From Methylomonas sp. (GTDB taxonomy: Bacteria; Pseudomonadota; Gammaproteobacteria; Methylococcales; Methylomonadaceae): a DNA stretch of 12,445 nt. The stretch's first letter is position 1, and the number at the start of each line of letters is the position of its first letter. Of this stretch, positions 1-6,958 are shown in pieces. The notes under the pieces were generated by a model. That model ran no database searches and was not told where the DNA came from. It saw only the letters and a program-made list of their open reading frames with translations. The stretch covers positions 1-12,445 of the forward strand of contig JALSIU010000273.1 in the NCBI GenBank assembly GCA_026989715.1, in the 5' to 3' direction. A program made the translations under genes and the position numbers.

Positions 1-1
1 G

Positions 2-382
2 GCAGTACGGCAACTGGCCGCGAGTATGCGAAATAGGACAGACGTTAAAGTGAATGTTGATAATATGGCCGAGTTAATGGCAATGAGTGATATTGCCATT
101 GGTGCGGCAGGTGCCACAACATGGGAGCGTTGTTGTTTAGGTGTGCCGACGGCGACTTTAGTGTTGGCGGAAAATCAACAAGTATTGGCACAGCATTTGG
201 CAACAGAAAATATCATTTGGTTGCTGTCGTTTGTGAATCTACAGGCAGAGTTAAGGGGTTTTTTTGCCAATTTAAAGCGGGCAGATATGGCGGAACGCTC
301 ACATAAAGCAATGTGCTTAGTTGATGGCATGGGCGTTGATAAGGTGGTGCGTGTATTAATGCAGCAAAGAGAGCGGTGCTGA
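2..382 (+). CDS. pseG: PseG, UDP-sugar hydrolase of pseudaminic acid synthesis (3' part only)
   Basis: This is the C-terminal ~126 residues of PseG. The frame is open back to the window edge, so the internal ATG at 26 is not the start. PseG removes UDP from UDP-2,4-diacetamido-2,4,6-trideoxy-beta-L-altropyranose, the step before condensation with pyruvate by PseI. The visible piece carries the GT28/MurG-like nucleotide-binding signature: MAELMAMSDIAIGAAGATTW followed by ERCCLGVP, and then AENQ. The corresponding PseG motif in Campylobacter is SAGTTAWE...EENQ. Its TGA stop (380-382) shares a base with the ATG of pseH, which implies translational coupling. The call rests on this motif plus the adjacent pseH and pseI. 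The N-terminal domain lies outside the window. Confidence 0.93.
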   Translation, partial: AVRQLAASMRNRTDVKVNVDNMAELMAMSDIAIGAAGATTWERCCLGVPTATLVLAENQQVLAQHLATENIIWLLSFVNLQAELRGFFANLKRADMAERSHKAMCLVDGMGVDKVVRVLMQQRERC

Positions 383-939
383 TGCCGGAGGTGATGGCGC
401 AGTTGAATTTTTTAGTGCAGGATGGCGGATATTTTATTTGCGAGTCTGCCGAGTCAGCTTGGCAAGGGCGGTTGGTGCCTTTTTTTGCTTTAACAGATAC
501 AGAAAAACAGCAAGTATTGAGTTGGCGTAACCATCCAACCATTCGGCAGTGGATGTATCAGCCCGAAAAAATTACAGTGGTTGCTCATTTACGTTTTATT
601 GAGAGCTTGGTCGGTTGCGCTGATAAGCAATATTTTATGCTGACAACAGCGCAGGGTGGTTTAGGGGTGATTGATTTTTTAAAGATAAACCACTTGCAAA
701 AAAGCTGTCAATTGGGTTTATATGCCAATCCTGAGCTGCAACAGCGCGGTATGGGCAGTCAGCTAATGCGTATTGCGCTGGCCTATGCCAAACGTGTTTT
801 AAAGATGCGCTGGATGCATTTAGAGGTGTTTGCAGACAATACCCGTGCGCTAAAGCTGTATACAAAGTTTCATTTTGTGATAACAGGTGAGATGCAAGTC
901 AATCATAAGCGCGTATTTTGTATGCAGTTGAAACTATAA
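382..939 (+). CDS. pseH: PseH, GNAT N-acetyltransferase of pseudaminic acid synthesis
   Basis: A 185-residue GNAT-fold protein, predicted to acetylate the C4 amino group of UDP-4-amino-4,6-dideoxy-N-acetyl-beta-L-altrosamine with acetyl-CoA in the cytoplasm. Seen: an N-terminal segment with SWRNHPTIRQWMY (about residues 46-58), which resembles the FRNHP...WMY signature of Helicobacter and Campylobacter PseH. The acetyl-CoA pyrophosphate-binding motif QQRGMG is at residues 120-125, followed by LEVFADNTRALKLYTKFHF, the usual GNAT motif B with a conserved Asn and Tyr. I chose ATG 382 because it overlaps the pseG stop as TGATG. A GTG at 376 would add two residues. The N-terminus is perhaps 20 residues longer than in epsilonproteobacterial PseH. 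Other GNAT functions are possible in principle, but the position between pseG and pseI makes PseH very likely. Confidence 0.9.
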   Translation: MPEVMAQLNFLVQDGGYFICESAESAWQGRLVPFFALTDTEKQQVLSWRNHPTIRQWMYQPEKITVVAHLRFIESLVGCADKQYFMLTTAQGGLGVIDFLKINHLQKSCQLGLYANPELQQRGMGSQLMRIALAYAKRVLKMRWMHLEVFADNTRALKLYTKFHFVITGEMQVNHKRVFCMQLKL

Positions 940-980
940 CGATATTTATTTTAACGTGAATACAAATATAAAACAGAGAT

Positions 981-2030
981 ATGAAAGCAAAAATTACTAT
1001 CGCAGGGCGTGATATTGGCGCGAATTTTCCGCCTTATGTGATTGCTGAAATGTCGGCTAATCATAATGGCGATATTGATAAGGCTTATCAGATTATTGCG
1101 ATGGCAAAAAAGGCTGGGGCACAGGCTGTCAAAATGCAAACCTATACGCCCGATACTATGACCCTAGATTGTCATTTACCCGACTTTCAGTTAACTGAAG
1201 GTTTATGGGCAGGCCGTAGCCTCTATGAGTTGTATCAAGAAGCGCATACGCCTTGGGATTGGCATAAACCGTTATTTGATTATGCGCGGCAATTAGGGAT
1301 TACGCTGTTTAGTTCGCCATTTGATGCCACAGCGGTTGATTTGTTAGAAGATTTAAACGCACCGGCGTATAAAATTGCCTCATTTGAAGCCATAGACCTT
1401 CCCTTGATTAAGTATGTTGCGCAAACGGGTAAGCCGATGATTATTTCAACAGGTATGGCAGATTTGCAAGAGGTGACTGAGGCAGTGAATACGGCGCGAG
1501 ACAACGGGTGCCGCCAGTTGCTTTTATTGCATTGCATTAGTGGCTATCCCACCCCTATAGCGCAATCTAATTTAAAGCTTATGACGGATTTAGCGCAGAC
1601 ATTTAAAATACCGGTTGGCTTGTCAGATCATACTTTGGGAACGACTGCTGCCATTGCAGGGGTTGCCTTGGGGGCGTGCGTGCTCGAAAAGCATGTGACC
1701 TTAAGCCGTGCTGATGAAGGCGTTGATGGTTCTTTTTCCCTAGAGCCTGATGAGCTGCACGATTTATGCATACAAACACATCAGGCTTGGCAGGCTTTAG
1801 GGGCGGTGACTTATGTGCGGCAGCCGGCGGAGCAGCAAAATATGCACTTGCGCCGCTCTATTTATGTTGTCGATGATATTCGGCAAGGTGAGCGGTTGAC
1901 CGCGAAAAATATCCGCATCATTCGGCCGGGTTATGGCTTAAAACCAAAATATTTGCCTGAGGTAATAGGGCGGTGTGCCGCAAAAGATTTACCTAGAGGT
2001 GTGCCGCTGTCTTTGGAGGATGTGCGCTGA
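981..2030 (+). CDS. pseI: PseI, pseudaminic acid synthase
   Basis: A 349-residue member of the NeuB/sialic acid synthase family, at the usual family length. It condenses 2,4-diacetamido-2,4,6-trideoxy-L-altrose with phosphoenolpyruvate to give pseudaminic acid. Seen: an N-terminal TIM-barrel NeuB domain with AEMSANHNG (about residues 23-31), KMQTYTPDTM, HCISGYP, GLSDHTLG with His217, and LEKHVTL with His238. These two histidines match the metal ligands known in NeuB. A C-terminal SAF/antifreeze-like domain spans about residues 285-349 (RRSIYVVDDI...IRPGYGLKP). The MSANHNG and YTPDTMT variants favour PseI over NeuB or LegI. An AGAGAT-like ribosome site precedes ATG 981. The 41-bp gap after pseH shows no clear promoter, so this is probably the same operon. 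Its TGA overlaps the next ATG. Confidence 0.94.
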   Translation: MKAKITIAGRDIGANFPPYVIAEMSANHNGDIDKAYQIIAMAKKAGAQAVKMQTYTPDTMTLDCHLPDFQLTEGLWAGRSLYELYQEAHTPWDWHKPLFDYARQLGITLFSSPFDATAVDLLEDLNAPAYKIASFEAIDLPLIKYVAQTGKPMIISTGMADLQEVTEAVNTARDNGCRQLLLLHCISGYPTPIAQSNLKLMTDLAQTFKIPVGLSDHTLGTTAAIAGVALGACVLEKHVTLSRADEGVDGSFSLEPDELHDLCIQTHQAWQALGAVTYVRQPAEQQNMHLRRSIYVVDDIRQGERLTAKNIRIIRPGYGLKPKYLPEVIGRCAAKDLPRGVPLSLEDVR

Positions 2031-3037
2031 TGCCAGCGGAGAAACTGACAGTATTAATTGTGGGCTGTGGCAATATTGCCGGTCGGTTTGATGAGCGGCG
2101 TAGCGCGGATGCTTTGCCCTATACGCATGCAGGAGCATATCGTTATGATGGCCGCTTTTTGGTGCAAGCCTGTGTTGAGCCTGATAGGCAACGGCGGCAA
2201 GCCTTTCAGCAGTATTGGGGTATTGCACAAGGTTTTACGCAATTGAGCGATGTGTTGGGTGCAGGCAAACATTATGATGTCATCAGTATTTGCTCCCCTA
2301 GTGCGGCACATTTTCAGGACTTGCAACTAGCCATCAAATTACGTCCGCGGCTTATTTTTTGTGAAAAGCCTGTTACTTATTCCGTTGCTGAAACGGAACG
2401 CATTATTGCCGACTGTGAGTCGTTGTCTATTTTGTTAATGGTTAATTATACGCGCGCTTGGGATCCCGCTTGTAGGAGCTTGCAAGCCGATTATGCGGCG
2501 GGTAAATGGGGGGCGTTGCGTTCGGTAATGGGACTTTATAATAAAGGGATATTCAATAATGGCTCACATATGTTGGATTTGCTCAGTATGTTATTAGGAG
2601 AGCTTCACCTGCAATATGCGGGGCGTACCGTCTATGATTTTTTTGCAGATGATCCGACAATACCTGTGGTTTTAGAAGGGGGCAATAGCGTGCCGATTCA
2701 TTTAGCGATTAGTCATGCCGCTGATTATGCCGTGTTTGAATTACAATGGGTTTTTGAGCAAGGCATTGTGCTAATGGAAGCAGGTGGTTTTAATTGGCGT
2801 GTGCGGGGTGTGGAAGATAATCAAGAAATGGCCGGTTATCGCATAGTGCAAAAAGGGCATTTTCAAGCCGGCGAGTATGAGCAAGCTATGTTACGCGCGG
2901 TAGATAATATTTATCGTGCGCTGATGGCAGGTGAAGCATTGGCAAAATCAGGGCGCGATGCTTTGCAGGTACAGCGTTTATGTGCGCAGATTCGACAAAG
3001 CGCATTACCAAGTCAGGGCGACATACAGGATTTATAA
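2030..3037 (+). CDS. Gfo/Idh/MocA-family NAD(P)-dependent oxidoreductase
   Basis: A 335-residue cytoplasmic oxidoreductase of the Gfo/Idh/MocA family. Seen: an N-terminal Rossmann nucleotide-binding motif VGCGNIAGRF (Gly12, Gly14), SICSPSAAHF, then the family signature CEKPV with the probable catalytic Lys113. The C-terminal alpha/beta domain contains GSHMLDLLSMLLG with His180 and Asp183, matching the HxxD active-site element of this family. Members oxidise or reduce a hydroxyl on sugars or nucleotide sugars. The substrate here cannot be read from sequence. It overlaps the pseI stop (TGATG, 2028-2032) and its own TAA overlaps the aminotransferase ATG (TAATG, 3035-3039). Paired dehydrogenase and DegT aminotransferase genes are known to install an amino group on a ring carbon (WlbA/WlbE, NtdC/NtdA), and I infer a similar pair here. 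Confidence 0.88.
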   Translation: MPAEKLTVLIVGCGNIAGRFDERRSADALPYTHAGAYRYDGRFLVQACVEPDRQRRQAFQQYWGIAQGFTQLSDVLGAGKHYDVISICSPSAAHFQDLQLAIKLRPRLIFCEKPVTYSVAETERIIADCESLSILLMVNYTRAWDPACRSLQADYAAGKWGALRSVMGLYNKGIFNNGSHMLDLLSMLLGELHLQYAGRTVYDFFADDPTIPVVLEGGNSVPIHLAISHAADYAVFELQWVFEQGIVLMEAGGFNWRVRGVEDNQEMAGYRIVQKGHFQAGEYEQAMLRAVDNIYRALMAGEALAKSGRDALQVQRLCAQIRQSALPSQGDIQDL

Positions 3038-4356
3038 TGAATAATAGTAAACAGGCTGGACAGCTAGCTGTTTTAGGGGGCGCAAAAACAATTAATACTC
3101 CCTTTAAGCTCTATCATGCGATGGGGCAGGAGGAAAAACAGGCAGCAATAGCCGTGTTGGAGTCGGGTGTTTTGTCGCAGTTTTTAGGGGCGTGGCATGC
3201 TGATTTTTATGGCGGCTCTAAAGTACAGCAATTTGAGCATGATTGGGCGAATTTTTTTAAAGTGAAGCATGCTGTTAGCGTTAATTCATTAACCTCAGGG
3301 TTAATTGCTGCTGTGGGGGCTTTAGGGATTGCGCCGGGGGATGAGGTGATTGTCAGTCCGTGGACGATGTGTGCTAGTGCAACGGCAATACTGCATTGGA
3401 ATGCCATTCCTGTATTTGCCGATATAGAGGCGGCAACCTTTAATTTAGACCCGCAATCGGTAGAGGCGAACATTACCCCACATACCAAAGCCATTATCGC
3501 GATTGATATTTTTGGGCATGCGGCTGATATGCAGGCATTGCTAGCACTTGCCGTTAAATATGACCTAAAAATTATTTCTGATGCTGCCCAAGCCCCAGGT
3601 GCTTATTATCATAATAAATATGCGGGGACTTTAGCACATATAGGGGGATTTAGTCTTAATTATCATAAGCATATTCATACGGGTGAAGGCGGTGTTATGG
3701 TGACTGATGATGATATTTATGCTGAGCGTATGCGTTTGATTAGAAATCATGCGGAAGCGGTGGTGGGGCAAAAAGCTGAGATTAATTTAGTCAATATGCT
3801 GGGCTATAATTTTCGTTTAGGTGAGATGGAATGTGCAATAGGGGTTGAGCAATTAAAAAAACTCCCCCACCTTGTGGCCAGGCGACAAGCGGTTGCTATG
3901 CAATTGCATCAGGGCTTGCACGGTTTATTAGGTTTGCAACGACCGGTTGTTAAGCACGATTGTACTCATGCTTATTATGTGTACCCTATGGTATTAAATC
4001 TTGAATTATTGGGTCTGTCGCGGCAAATTATTTATGATGCTTTAGTAGCCGAAGGGGTTGCAGGGTTGATGCAGGGGTATGTTAATTTGCATTTATTGCC
4101 AATGTACCAGCAAAAAATAGCCTATGGGGCGCAAGGTTTTCCGTGGTCGGCGGATATATGCCGACGAGATGTCGATTATGGTAAAGGTATTTGTCCTGTG
4201 GCTGAGCAGTTGCATGATCAGAGTTTTTTGGGGTTGCAAATGTGTCTTTATGAGTTGACGGATACAGATATTGCTTTATTAATTGCTGCTTTCCAAAAGG
4301 TTTGGGCAGGATTGGATTCATTACGCGCTTCCTTAGTGTTTCAAGAGGATAAATAA
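3037..4356 (+). CDS. DegT/DnrJ/EryC1/StrS-family PLP-dependent sugar aminotransferase
   Basis: A 439-residue fold-type I aminotransferase of the DegT/DnrJ/EryC1/StrS family, which transfers an amino group to keto-sugars or keto-cyclitols. Seen: GDEVIVSPWTMCASATAILH and PVFADIEAATFNLDP in the N-terminal part, FGHAADM, the PLP-contact stretch SDAAQAPGA (Asp182, Gln185), and the Schiff-base lysine Lys211 in NYHKHIHTGEGG. The usual version of that motif reads K-N-[LI]-x-x-GEGG, so the neighbouring His residues are atypical. The protein is longer than the common ~370-390 residues, with the extra length in the C-terminal domain. ATG 3037 is preferred over an in-frame ATG at 2980 because it has an AGGA site (3027-3030) at good spacing and overlaps the upstream stop. 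The likely partner is the preceding oxidoreductase. This is not an obvious PseC, because PseC acts before PseG and would normally lie beside PseB. Confidence 0.9.
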   Translation: MNNSKQAGQLAVLGGAKTINTPFKLYHAMGQEEKQAAIAVLESGVLSQFLGAWHADFYGGSKVQQFEHDWANFFKVKHAVSVNSLTSGLIAAVGALGIAPGDEVIVSPWTMCASATAILHWNAIPVFADIEAATFNLDPQSVEANITPHTKAIIAIDIFGHAADMQALLALAVKYDLKIISDAAQAPGAYYHNKYAGTLAHIGGFSLNYHKHIHTGEGGVMVTDDDIYAERMRLIRNHAEAVVGQKAEINLVNMLGYNFRLGEMECAIGVEQLKKLPHLVARRQAVAMQLHQGLHGLLGLQRPVVKHDCTHAYYVYPMVLNLELLGLSRQIIYDALVAEGVAGLMQGYVNLHLLPMYQQKIAYGAQGFPWSADICRRDVDYGKGICPVAEQLHDQSFLGLQMCLYELTDTDIALLIAAFQKVWAGLDSLRASLVFQEDK

Positions 4357-4357
4357 A

Positions 4358-5005
4358 ATGCAGCAGCAACAAGCTATTATTGATAATGCCAATAAACAAT
4401 ATAACCGACGAAGTCAGCAATACCCGGGGACGGCAAAGGCGGTTTTTTGGGATAATCAGCAAACGCAATATTTGCGTTTTCATGAAATTGTTAAACAGAT
4501 GGATTTAGGGGCGTGCTGTACGGTTTTAGATGTCGGTTGTGGTAATGCTGAGCTTTATAAATATTTGAATTTTAACGGTTTTAAAGGGCAGTATCGAGGC
4601 TGGGATATTAATGAAGCTTTATTAAATCAGGCGAGGCAAATGTATCCTGATATTGCCGTTGCTAAGGTTGATATTTTAGCTCAGCCAGTGACGGAACGCT
4701 TTGATTATGTCGTACTCAGTGGCTTATTTAATTTGAATTATGGCCAAGATATGGCGTGGGTAGAACAAATGCTGACAGCCATGTTTGCTTTGACAAATAA
4801 GAAAATGATTTTTAATGCCATTTCCAGTTATGTGAATTATCGGCAGGATGAGATGTTTTATATTAACCCGACCGTTATTTTAGACTTTATTTTGCGCCAC
4901 TTATCAACGCAAGTGGTTTTAGAGCATGGCACATTGCCTTATAACTATCTGGTCGCGGTTGATGCGAGCCGAGATTGGCAGTCAATTGATGTCAAAAGCC
5001 TTTAA
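4358..5005 (+). CDS. Class I SAM-dependent methyltransferase
   Basis: A 215-residue protein with a Rossmann-like class I methyltransferase core. Seen: motif I VLDVGCGNAEL (residues 56-66, with Asp58 and the Gly60-Cys-Gly62 turn that binds S-adenosylmethionine). The acidic end of strand beta2 is in GWDINEALL (Asp83, expected to contact the ribose), and motif IV is in FDYVVLSGLFNLNYG. About 50 N-terminal residues precede the core. The gene starts two bases after the aminotransferase stop, with an AGAGGAT site at 4344-4350. The acceptor cannot be read from sequence. Given the neighbours, O- or N-methylation of a nonulosonic acid or of an amino sugar in the flagellin glycan is the most economical idea. 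Methylated Pse-type flagellin glycans are known in other bacteria. Confidence 0.85.
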   Translation: MQQQQAIIDNANKQYNRRSQQYPGTAKAVFWDNQQTQYLRFHEIVKQMDLGACCTVLDVGCGNAELYKYLNFNGFKGQYRGWDINEALLNQARQMYPDIAVAKVDILAQPVTERFDYVVLSGLFNLNYGQDMAWVEQMLTAMFALTNKKMIFNAISSYVNYRQDEMFYINPTVILDFILRHLSTQVVLEHGTLPYNYLVAVDASRDWQSIDVKSL

Positions 5006-5006
5006 G

Positions 5007-5921
5007 ATGCGCGAAACGGAGATTTGTTTGCTGGTAGCACATGATGCCGGAGGGGCAGAAATGCTTGCCAGTTATGTTGTGCAACATAAATTGAACTGTC
5101 GTTTTGTTTTAGAGGGGCCGGCACTGAAGGTTTTTCAGCGTAAAGTCGGGGCGTTTGCAGTGTGTGATTTGCAACAGGGGCTTGTGGAGGCAACTTGGTG
5201 TCTGTGCGGAACCGGTTGGCAGTCCGATATTGAATGGCAGGCTATACGGCAGGCTCAAGCTAAAGGCATGCATGTGGTGGCTTTTATCGATCATTGGGTA
5301 AACTATCCGCAAAGGTTTATACGTCATGGCATTCAACATTTGCCTGATGAAATCTGGGTAGGCGATGATTACGGCGAGGCAATCGCACGCCAACATTTTC
5401 CGGCGACAGTGCTTAAGGTCGTCGATAATCCTTATTTAAAAGAGGTTCAGCAAGAGATTGAGGCACTAGATAAAACCATTAGAGCGCGCTCTCATAAGGA
5501 GGGGCAGGTCGTATTTATTAGTGAAAATTTATCGGGTCATGCGTTATTGCAATATGGAGATGCAAACTATTTTGGATATACTGAATTCGATGCATTGGAA
5601 TTATTGCTCAATAATCTAAGTTATGTTGCAGAAAATATTAAAGAACTACTGATTCGCCCGCACCCTGCCGACCCATTGGGTAAATATGATGCTTTTGTGG
5701 CGAGATACCCTGATTTAATTAAAATAAGTCAAGGGACAAGTTTGTTGGCGGATATTATCAGTGCCGATGTAGTGACAGGTTGTGAAAGTATGGCTTTGGT
5801 GATTGCTGTGATGGCGGATAAAAAAGTATTTAGTTGTATTACGATTGACAGGCCTTGTCGTTTGCCGCATAAAGAAATTTTGATGTTAAAAAATAAGGCA
5901 TTAAAACCTTCCTTAAGGTAG
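5007..5921 (+). CDS. Unrecognised protein with GT-B/capsule-glycosyltransferase-like motifs
   Basis: A protein of about 304 residues that I cannot assign to a named family with confidence. Seen: an N-terminal strand followed by AHDAGGAEM (residues 11-19), resembling the first glycine-rich loop of GT-B or UDP-GlcNAc-2-epimerase-like folds. Further on are FIDHWVNYPQR, an internal DEIWVGDDYG, then LLIRPHPADP (Arg217-Pro-His-Pro220) and a late GCESMALVIAVM (from Gly258). The RPHP plus G-x-x-S-x-A/L pairing recalls the C-terminal donor half of capsule-type and CDP-glycerol-type transferases. No membrane segment is apparent. ATG 5007 starts one base after the methyltransferase stop, while ATG 4989 would overlap it by 17 bases. 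Neither has a clear ribosome site. It closes the tailoring module just before flagellin, so a glycosyltransferase or sugar-modifying role is inferred only. Confidence 0.7.
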   Translation: MRETEICLLVAHDAGGAEMLASYVVQHKLNCRFVLEGPALKVFQRKVGAFAVCDLQQGLVEATWCLCGTGWQSDIEWQAIRQAQAKGMHVVAFIDHWVNYPQRFIRHGIQHLPDEIWVGDDYGEAIARQHFPATVLKVVDNPYLKEVQQEIEALDKTIRARSHKEGQVVFISENLSGHALLQYGDANYFGYTEFDALELLLNNLSYVAENIKELLIRPHPADPLGKYDAFVARYPDLIKISQGTSLLADIISADVVTGCESMALVIAVMADKKVFSCITIDRPCRLPHKEILMLKNKALKPSLR

Positions 5922-5938
5922 AAAAGTTTAAAAAATAT

Positions 5939-5965
5939 TAAAGAAAATTTTAAGCCTGCCGATAA
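5939..5965 (+). promoter_or_regulatory. Sigma-28 (FliA) promoter of flagellin
   Basis: TAAAG at 5939-5943 supplies the -35 element. Exactly 15 bases separate TAAA from GCCGATAA at 5958-5965, an exact match to the sigma-28 -10 consensus. Transcription would begin around 5972, leaving a leader of about 75 bases before the flagellin ATG at 6046. Class III (late) flagellar genes are read this way after hook completion releases FliA from FlgM. No terminator with a T-run was seen between the upstream gene and this promoter, so some read-through from the sugar operon is possible. Confidence 0.93.
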
Positions 5966-6008
5966 TATTTGTGAGTTTAAAATAAAGTAGTTTTCTAGTT
6001 TTAATATT

Positions 6009-6028
6009 TTCTTATCAAAGTATAAGAA
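6009..6028 (+). promoter_or_regulatory. Small AT-rich hairpin in the flagellin mRNA leader
   Basis: TTCTTAT (6009-6015) and ATAAGAA (6022-6028) form a perfect 7-bp inverted repeat with a 6-base loop. It ends five bases before the Shine-Dalgarno sequence GGAGGGT (6033-6039). The stem has only one G-C pair, so it is weak and may be chance in AT-rich DNA. If real, it could protect the leader or set the ribosome loading rate of an abundant mRNA. Confidence 0.3.
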
Positions 6029-6045
6029 TTTTGGAGGGTAATATC

Positions 6046-6885
6046 ATGGCAATGGTAATCAATACAAATGTCGCATCAATTAATGCACAAAGACAATTAA
6101 CTAACACTAATAATGCGTTATCAACATCAATGGAGCGTTTGTCGTCAGGGTTGCGGGTAAACTCCGCAAAAGATGATGCCGCGGGGCTTGCAATTGCAAA
6201 TAAGATGACTTCGCAAATACGTGGTATGACCGTTGCAACCCGAAATGCCAATGATGGTGTTTCTATGGCGCAAACTGCAGAAGCGGCAATGGGGGTCATG
6301 ACCGAGACTATGCAGCGGATGCGTGACTTAGCGGTGCAAGCAGCTAATACGGGTGCGGTAACTTCTGAAGATAAAGAAAAGTTACAAACAGAATTTAAGC
6401 AATTAAATGATGAGTTGCAAAGGGTGATTACTAACACTGAGTTTAATGGCAAGAAAATTATTAACGGTAGTTTATCAGGGGGCGTTGATTTTCAAGTAGG
6501 TGCTAATACTGCGGCAGATAACCAAATAACTATTAGTGTTGACAACTTATCGGGTACTATTGCCAGTGTGTTTACTGCCAGTATTGGCTCAAATGCAGCT
6601 TCTGCTGATGTTTTAGCGGCAATCACATCACTAGATACAGCTATTAAATCGATTGATACTTCAAGATCAAAATTAGGTGCGGTACAAAATAGGTTTACCA
6701 CCACCATTTCTAATTTGGCTTCTGCTATTGAAAATCAGTCAGCTGCGAGGTCGCGTATTGTAGATACTGACTTTGCTGCTGAAACAGCTGAATTAAGTCG
6801 AAACCAAATTTTACAACAGGCAGGTACAGCCATGTTGTCACAAGCAAATCAGGCACCCCAAGCAGTATTGGGCTTATTAAGGTAA
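6046..6885 (+). CDS. fliC: Flagellin, the filament subunit
   Basis: A 279-residue flagellin, the main filament protein, exported unfolded by the flagellar type III system. Seen: the conserved N-terminal D0/D1 region (MVINTNVASINAQRQL, then VNSAKDDAAGLAIANKM and NDGVSMAQTAEAAM) to about residue 140. A short central segment of about 55 residues follows, then the C-terminal D1/D0 region (ARSRIVDTDFAAETAELSR ending QAPQAVLGLLR). It is compact: there is no room for full D2/D3 outer domains. Ser and Thr residues of the central, surface-exposed part are the plausible O-glycosylation sites for the sugar made by the upstream genes. ATG 6046 is chosen because GGAGGGT (6033-6039) lies at ideal spacing. 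An in-frame TTG at 6031 overlaps that site. It is transcribed from the sigma-28 promoter at 5939. Confidence 0.97.
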   Translation: MAMVINTNVASINAQRQLTNTNNALSTSMERLSSGLRVNSAKDDAAGLAIANKMTSQIRGMTVATRNANDGVSMAQTAEAAMGVMTETMQRMRDLAVQAANTGAVTSEDKEKLQTEFKQLNDELQRVITNTEFNGKKIINGSLSGGVDFQVGANTAADNQITISVDNLSGTIASVFTASIGSNAASADVLAAITSLDTAIKSIDTSRSKLGAVQNRFTTTISNLASAIENQSAARSRIVDTDFAAETAELSRNQILQQAGTAMLSQANQAPQAVLGLLR

Positions 6886-6900
6886 AGCAAGATTAATTTT

Positions 6901-6930
6901 TGATGCTCATGCTATAGTATATGAGCATCA
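6901..6930 (+). terminator. Perfect hairpin between fliC and flaG, probable partial terminator
   Basis: TGATGCTCAT (6901-6910) and ATGAGCATCA (6921-6930) are perfect 10-bp arms around a 10-base loop, and the stem extends by one further T-A pair outward. It begins 15 bases after the flagellin stop. The sequence after the stem (ATTATTTAAATT) has T residues but no uninterrupted T-run. A leaky terminator or an RNA 3'-end stabiliser fits best. Either would make flagellin mRNA far more abundant than the flaG-fliD message while still allowing read-through. Confidence 0.6.
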
Positions 6931-6958
6931 ATTATTTAAATTAAGGTAGAGGTGAGAT

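Noticed and set aside
186..202. TGGCAC followed by TTTGGC, resembling a sigma-54 promoter inside pseG
   Set aside because: The -12 part lacks the required GC at the right spacing and it lies inside a conserved coding region with no gene start nearby.
259..265. T7 run in pseG (and another near 480-486 in pseH) as phase-variation tracts
   Set aside because: Seven-base T runs are common in AT-leaning DNA; both frames are intact and the tracts are much shorter than known phase-variable poly-G/C tracts.
2980..3036. In-frame ATG at 2980 as an upstream start for the aminotransferase
   Set aside because: It would overlap the oxidoreductase by 58 bases and add non-conserved residues; ATG 3037 has a good AGGA site and the TAATG overlap.
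5109..5396. Minus-strand open frames, such as this one, inside the sugar genes
   Set aside because: They lie opposite well-conserved genes, have no recognisable domains and lack ribosome sites; treated as shadows.
5906..5919. Small inverted repeat ACCTT-CCTT-AAGGT at the end of the gene before fliC
   Set aside because: The stem is five pairs, mostly inside the coding region, and is followed by A-rich rather than T-rich DNA, so it is not a + strand terminator.
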